Positions 60,331-64,000 of a stretch of DNA of 64,000 nucleotides are shown piece after piece. Source of the stretch: Sinohyriopsis cumingii (Eukaryota; Mollusca; Bivalvia; Unionida; Unionidae). The first letter of the stretch is position 1. Each line of letters opens with the position of its first letter. A program made the translations under genes and the position numbers. The DNA lies in NCBI GenBank assembly GCA_028554795.2, contig CM068828.1:10851814-10915813 (forward strand). The letters run 5' to 3'. The notes under the pieces are model-generated. The model did no database searches. It saw only the letters and a list, made by a program, of their open reading frames with translations, and was not told the DNA's origin.

Positions 60331-60612
60331 AGCTTTGAGATGCTTAACATAGTTACAATTCTTTGTCAGGGCAAATTTGCAATTTATTTACTTTTTGTTG
60401 AAAATAAGCTTTGTTCTTTGTTTTACAATATTTTGCCCATCTTTGTTACAATAGAGTGAGCAATGTTTAATGTGGTCATGCTCTTTTTAAAAGTAATCAA
60501 TGACTACTAAAGTTTTGAACATATGCCGAACATAATTACAAAGTATTGTCTTGGTAAATTCTATCAAGGGCACTGATACCTATCTTAGAGATGTCATGAT
60601 AGTCCAGATAAG

Positions 60613-60620
60613 TATAAATA
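60613..60620 (+). promoter_or_regulatory. TATA box of the candidate mini-gene
   Basis: TATAAATA, 51 bases before the ATG. Transcription would be expected to start near 60640-60645 (ACATCGCATC), giving a leader of about 20 bases. The TATA box lies between short inverted arms GTCCAG (60602-60607) and CTGGAC (60621-60626). Confidence 0.4.
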
Positions 60621-60663
60621 CTGGACCTGAACTTTTACATCGCATCTTGTGATTGACCCAGAA

Positions 60664-60777
60664 ATGCCAGGAATGATGACAGATGAGGACATACGGCCGC
60701 TTTTGAGAGTTACAGATAACAACAAAGAGGAATTTGAGGGATTTGATGCAATAGACTGGCCTCCATCAACAAGGTGA
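60664..60777 (+). CDS. 37-codon ORF in a histone-gene-like unit, function unknown
   Basis: The ATG (A at -3) opens MPGMMTDEDIRPLLRVTDNN, then KEEFEGFDAIDWPPSTR and a TGA. The peptide is acidic and not histone-like. EEFEGF and TDEDIRPLL loosely recall the acidic N-termini of some transposase-type proteins, which is only an impression. What marks it is the context: a TATA box 51 bases upstream, no intron, and a histone-type stem-loop 10 bases after the stop. It cannot be an in-frame exon of the surrounding PPP2R3A gene: the conserved protein reads directly from MGEITK (58913) into ACYLPLYWK (62330), and a 112-base exon here would shift the frame. It may be a decayed copy of a larger intronless gene whose middle was lost. 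Confidence 0.35.
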   Translation: MPGMMTDEDIRPLLRVTDNNKEEFEGFDAIDWPPSTR

Positions 60778-60787
60778 AACTTAAAAT

Positions 60788-60803
60788 GGCCCTTTTAAGG
60801 GCC
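60788..60803 (+). terminator. Histone mRNA-type 3' stem-loop
   Basis: GGCCCT TTTA AGGGCC: a six-base stem with a four-base loop. This fits the metazoan replication-dependent histone consensus GGYYYU-UHHA-ARRRCC, which is bound by SLBP. The 5' flank is A-rich (TTAAAAT), as usual. The 3' flank AGCTG departs from the common ACCCA. Confidence 0.55.
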
Positions 60804-60809
60804 AGCTGT

Positions 60810-60824
60810 AAAAAAGGAAAGATG
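60810..60824 (+). promoter_or_regulatory. Purine-rich element resembling a histone downstream element
   Basis: AAAAAAGGAAAGATG starts 7 bases after the stem-loop. This is the expected position and composition of the element that pairs with U7 snRNA. Confidence 0.4.
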
Positions 60825-61142
60825 TTTTAAAAATTGCCACTTTTCATTCTTTCTTTTGCAATATCTGTTTTAAAAAAAGAAAGTATTGGTCACAATTGAG
60901 TGCCTTATAGTGACTGGAAAGACCACAAAAAAAAGTCATGCACAGGCATATTTTAATGAATTCAGACAGGTAACAAATGACGATTGATGGACTGCCATGC
61001 TCTGAAAAGGAGTGAAATTATCAAGATTTTAAAATGCACATTATATGGCAGAACTACATTTCCTCCCCTCATTCTTTCTGGATTGAAAATCAGGGTATGC
61101 ATTATGCACACTAAATAGTGGGTATCATGTTTCATTAAAGAT
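60825..61142. other. Unassigned intronic DNA
   Basis: Nothing supported. Confidence 0.4.
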
Positions 61143-61306
61143 TACAATGTGGCGGAAGTAAGTAAAGGAGGGATCATATTTTTATACATCAGTACCTCAG
61201 ACTAAAATAAAGCATGTATCAACAAAAATGATAAAAATGCTAAGTGAACTGATCATTTCATTATACAGTGTTTCTCCCATGATAGGACCTATCATGTATA
61301 CTACAC
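61143..61306 (+). repeat. Duplicate of an exon end, its splice donor and 150 bp of intron
   Basis: Starts TACAATGTGGCGGAAGTAAG and matches 62419-62583 with few differences, at an offset of 1276 bp. It carries the last 15 bases of the PPP2R3A exon and the GTAAGT donor (here at 61158) but not the rest of the exon or its acceptor. Confidence 0.93.
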
Positions 61307-61371
61307 TGACTGAGACAAGGTAGTCATATTGAGTGTATCATGTTTCACTTATGCCTTCTAAACTAGTTCAG

Positions 61372-62045
61372 AGAGGGTAATCTTTATTGGGGATATCATG
61401 CTTTACCGAATATGTACACTGATTAAGACAGGGTAATCTTTATTGGGGATATCGTGCTTCACTGAATATGTACACTGATTAAGACAGGGTAATCTTTATT
61501 GGGGATATCGTGCTGCACTGAATATGTACACTGATTAAGACAGGGTAATCTTTATTGGGGATATCATGCTTCACTGAATATGTACACTGATTAAGACAGG
61601 GTAATCTTTATTGGGGATATCGTGCTTCACTGAATATGTACACTGATTAAGACAGGGTAATCTTTATTGGGGATATCGTGCTTCACTGAATATGTACACT
61701 GATTAAGACAGGGTAATCTTTATTGGGGATATCGTGCTTCACTGAATATGTACACTGATTAAGACAGGGTAATCTTTATTGGGGATATCATGCTTCACTG
61801 AATATGTACACTGATTAAGACGGTAATCTTTATTGGGGATATCATGCTTCACTGAATATGTACACTGATTAAGACAGGGTAATCTTTATTGGGGATATCA
61901 TGCTTCACTGAATATGTACACTGATTAAGACAGGGTAATCTTCATTGGGGATATCATGCTTCACTGAATATGTACACTGATTAAGACAGGGTAATCTTTA
62001 TTGGGGATATCATGCTTCACTGAATATGTACAATGATTAAGATGG
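61372..62045. repeat. 56-bp minisatellite, about 12 units
   Basis: Unit GGGTAATCTTTATTGGGGAT, then ATCATGCTTCACTGAATATG and TACACTGATTAAGACA. Very homogeneous, so recently expanded. Diverged units continue on both sides (61310-61372, 62046-62220) with TCATGTTTCACTTGCCCCTT-like words. Confidence 0.97.
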
Positions 62046-62329
62046 TGATCTTTATTGAGGATTTCATAATTCGCAGAGCATCGAAGCTGATTGAAACAGG
62101 GTAATCATATTGACGGTGTCATGTTTCATTTGCCCCTTTTGCACTAGTTGAAAGAGGCTAGTTATATTGTTGGTATCATGTTTCGCTTGCTCCTTCTACA
62201 CTAGTTGAAAGAAGCTAGTGATATTGTTGGTGTCCAGTAACTGTCCTGTATTGAATGGTTTCATTATAATTACTGAAGACAGATATCCTTTTGATACAAT
62301 TCCTATTTATCAGTCTTTTGTCTTCACAG

Positions 62330-62433
62330 GCCTGTTACCTACCACTATACTGGAAATGTCCACTTTTTTGGGCAGCAGGGGGAGAAAAGCAGGGCTATGT
62401 AACTTACCAGATGTTCTCTACAATGTGGCGGAA
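62330..62433 (+). CDS. PPP2R3A: PP2A regulatory subunit B'' exon, CPLYWK-type block
   Basis: An acceptor (TTTTGTCTTCACAG) precedes 104 bases that end at a strong donor (CGGAA|GTAAGT). In the phase left by 58913 it reads ACYLPLYWKCPLFWAAGGEK, then QGYVTYQMFSTMWR(K). This is the B'' family block VCGCPLYWKAPxFxxAGGEK followed by TGxVxxxxFxxMWRKxL, lying just before the first EF-hand-related region. It confirms the gene identity and strand. The last codon (Lys) is split in phase 2. The usual CGCP is CYLP here, a small local difference. The next exon, expected to begin the LL-NHHDDASKF-like segment, lies beyond the window. Confidence 0.94.
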
Positions 62434-62583
62434 GTAAGTAAAGGAGGGATCATATTTTAATATACCAGTACCTTAGACTAAAATAAAGCATGTATCAACA
62501 AAAATGATAAAAATGCTAATTGAACTGATCATTTCATTTATACGGTGTTTCTCCCATGATAGGACCTATCATGTATACTCCAT
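62419..62583 (+). repeat. Parent copy of the exon-end duplication
   Basis: The functional copy: the end of the exon at 62330-62433 and the start of the next intron. See 61143-61306. Confidence 0.93.
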
Positions 62584-62757
62584 TGTTTGTCAGATTCCAC
62601 TACTAACTGCATAGACCTAAATCTGTCATCACATCATGTGCCAGTATAACTGGGTCTGTGCCTCAGTAAAACAAACAGATCTGCCAGCACATTTTGTGAC
62701 AACAAATCAGATTTTGTGTTGTTTGCAAACATAGCTTGTAAGTGAGCATATTGAGTA
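62584..62757. mobile_element. Foldback MITE family F
   Basis: ACTAACTGCATAGACCTAAA, then TCTGTCATCACATCATGTGC, ending TTGTTTGCAAACATAGCTTG and TAAGTGAGCATA. It matches the copy at 49353. Confidence 0.75.
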
Positions 62758-62824
62758 ATACAGTTGTCAAAAATGTATGTGTTGTGTGCTTATTATCAAA
62801 GAAAAGATATCCTTTGTAAATATT

Positions 62825-64000
62825 TGTTATAGATAAAGGACTTGTAAACAAGCATGGGCTTATCATCAGAGAGAGGACTTATAATCAGGCATGGGGATAT
62901 CATCTGATAGATAGAGGTCTTGTAATCAGGCATGTCTTATCATCAGATAGAGGACTTGTAATCAGGCATGGGCATATTATAGAGGACTTGTAATCAAGCA
63001 AGCGCTTATCATCAGGTAGTTAGAGGACTTGTAATCAGGCATGGCATATTATAGAGGACTTGTAATCAAGCATGGATTATCATCAGGTAGTTAGAGGACT
63101 TGTAATCAGGCATGGAGTATCATCAGATAGAGGACTTGTAATCAGGCATGGGCATATCATCTGATAGACAGGTCTTTTAATCAGGCATGTCTTATCATCT
63201 GATAGAGGACTTGTAATCAGGCATGGGTATATTATAAAGGACTTGTAATCAAGCATGGGGATATCATCTGATAGATAGAGGTCTTGTAATCAGGCATGGC
63301 ATATCATAGAGGACTTGTAATCAAGCATGGTTTATCATCAGGTAGTTAGAGGACTTGTAATCAGGCATGGGGATATCATTTGATAGATAGAGGTCTTGTA
63401 ATCAGGCATGTCTTATCATCAGATAGAGGACTTGTAATCAGGCATGGGCATATTATAGAGGACTTGTAATCAAGCAAGGGCTTATCATCAGTTAGTTAGA
63501 GGACTTGTAATCAGACATGGCCTATCATTAGATAAATAGAGCAGGACCTGTAATCAAGCATGGACTTGTTATCAGATAGAGGACTTGTAATCTTGCATGG
63601 GGGTATCATCAGATAGAGGACTTGTAATCAGGCATGGGGGTATCATCAGATAGAGGACTTGTAATCAGGCATGGGGATATCATCAGATTGATCAAGGACT
63701 TGTTATCAGGCATGGCATATCATAGAGGACTTGTAATTAAACATGAGCTTATCATCATATAGAGGTTTTGTAATCAGGCATCACATAGCTTGGGCTTTTC
63801 ATCAGATAAAGGACTTTTAATCAGGCATTTCTTATCATCAGATATAGGTCTTGTAATCAAGCATGGGGATATCATCAGATAGATGGACATATCATAGAGG
63901 ACTTGTAATCAGGCATGGGCATATTATAAAGGACTTGTAATCAAGCATGTCTTATCATCAGATAGAGGTCTTGTAATCAAGCATGGGGATATCATCAGAT
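62825..64000. repeat. Irregular 30-45-bp minisatellite running off the window
   Basis: Core AGAGGACTTGTAATCAGGCA, then TGGGGATATCATCAGAT, with many length variants (TAGATAGAGGTC, TATTATAGAGGAC, AGGTAGTTAGAGG). About 30 units are visible. The array continues beyond the right edge. Confidence 0.94.

Noticed and set aside
60662-60773. Internal exon of PPP2R3A (acceptor GACCCAG, donor CAACAAG|GTGAAA)
   Set aside because: A 112-base exon would shift the frame, and the conserved protein is continuous across 58913-62330 without it.

Overview
This is a eukaryotic, intron-rich, AT-rich window from a bilaterian animal, most likely a marine invertebrate. A mollusc-like or other lophotrochozoan genome is my guess from the tRNA-SINEs, the abundant minisatellites and the small MITEs; nothing in the sequence fixes the species. 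There are no bacterial genes. Most open frames in the window are chance frames in repeats.

The one gene I can name is a PP2A regulatory subunit B'' gene (PPP2R3A/PR72-PR130 type) on the + strand. Two consecutive exons, 58563-58913 and 62330-62433, encode its conserved segment, from IPKFYFPEGRP through ACYLPLYWK to MWRK. The gene runs off the right edge. Upstream on the + strand are exon-like segments at 20802-21149 (good), 29160-29280, 18294-18393, 45404-45519 and 31939-32036 (increasingly doubtful). They may be N-terminal exons of the same gene, which would then have introns of 8-37 kb. On the - strand, exons at 11196-11092 and 10349-10215 join in phase into the start of an unrecognised Lys/Glu-rich protein, transcribed divergently.

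The rest is repeats. (1) A 5'-truncated L1/Tx1-like LINE (12906-15033, - strand) with a perfect 15-bp target-site duplication and an open reverse transcriptase C-terminus; a decayed LINE tail lies at 48.6-49.3 kb. (2) Several tRNA-derived SINE families with visible A and B boxes, about 14 copies. (3) At least five MITE families with terminal inverted repeats: TTAA-site, two hAT-like, TA-site mariner-like, and a foldback family. Several have clear target duplications. (4) More than 20 minisatellite arrays with units of 17-90 bp, and (AT)n, (CA)n and (GA)n microsatellites. Two MITEs sit inside minisatellites whose unit shows the empty site.

The least expected feature is at 60.6-60.8 kb, inside a PPP2R3A intron. 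A TATA box, a 37-codon ORF and, 10 bases after its stop, a stem-loop with the form of a replication-dependent histone mRNA 3' end, followed by a purine-rich element, make up what looks like a tiny histone-style transcription unit encoding a non-histone acidic peptide. Next to it, the last bases of the 62330 exon plus its splice donor are duplicated 1276 bp upstream in the intron, leaving a decoy 5' splice site.
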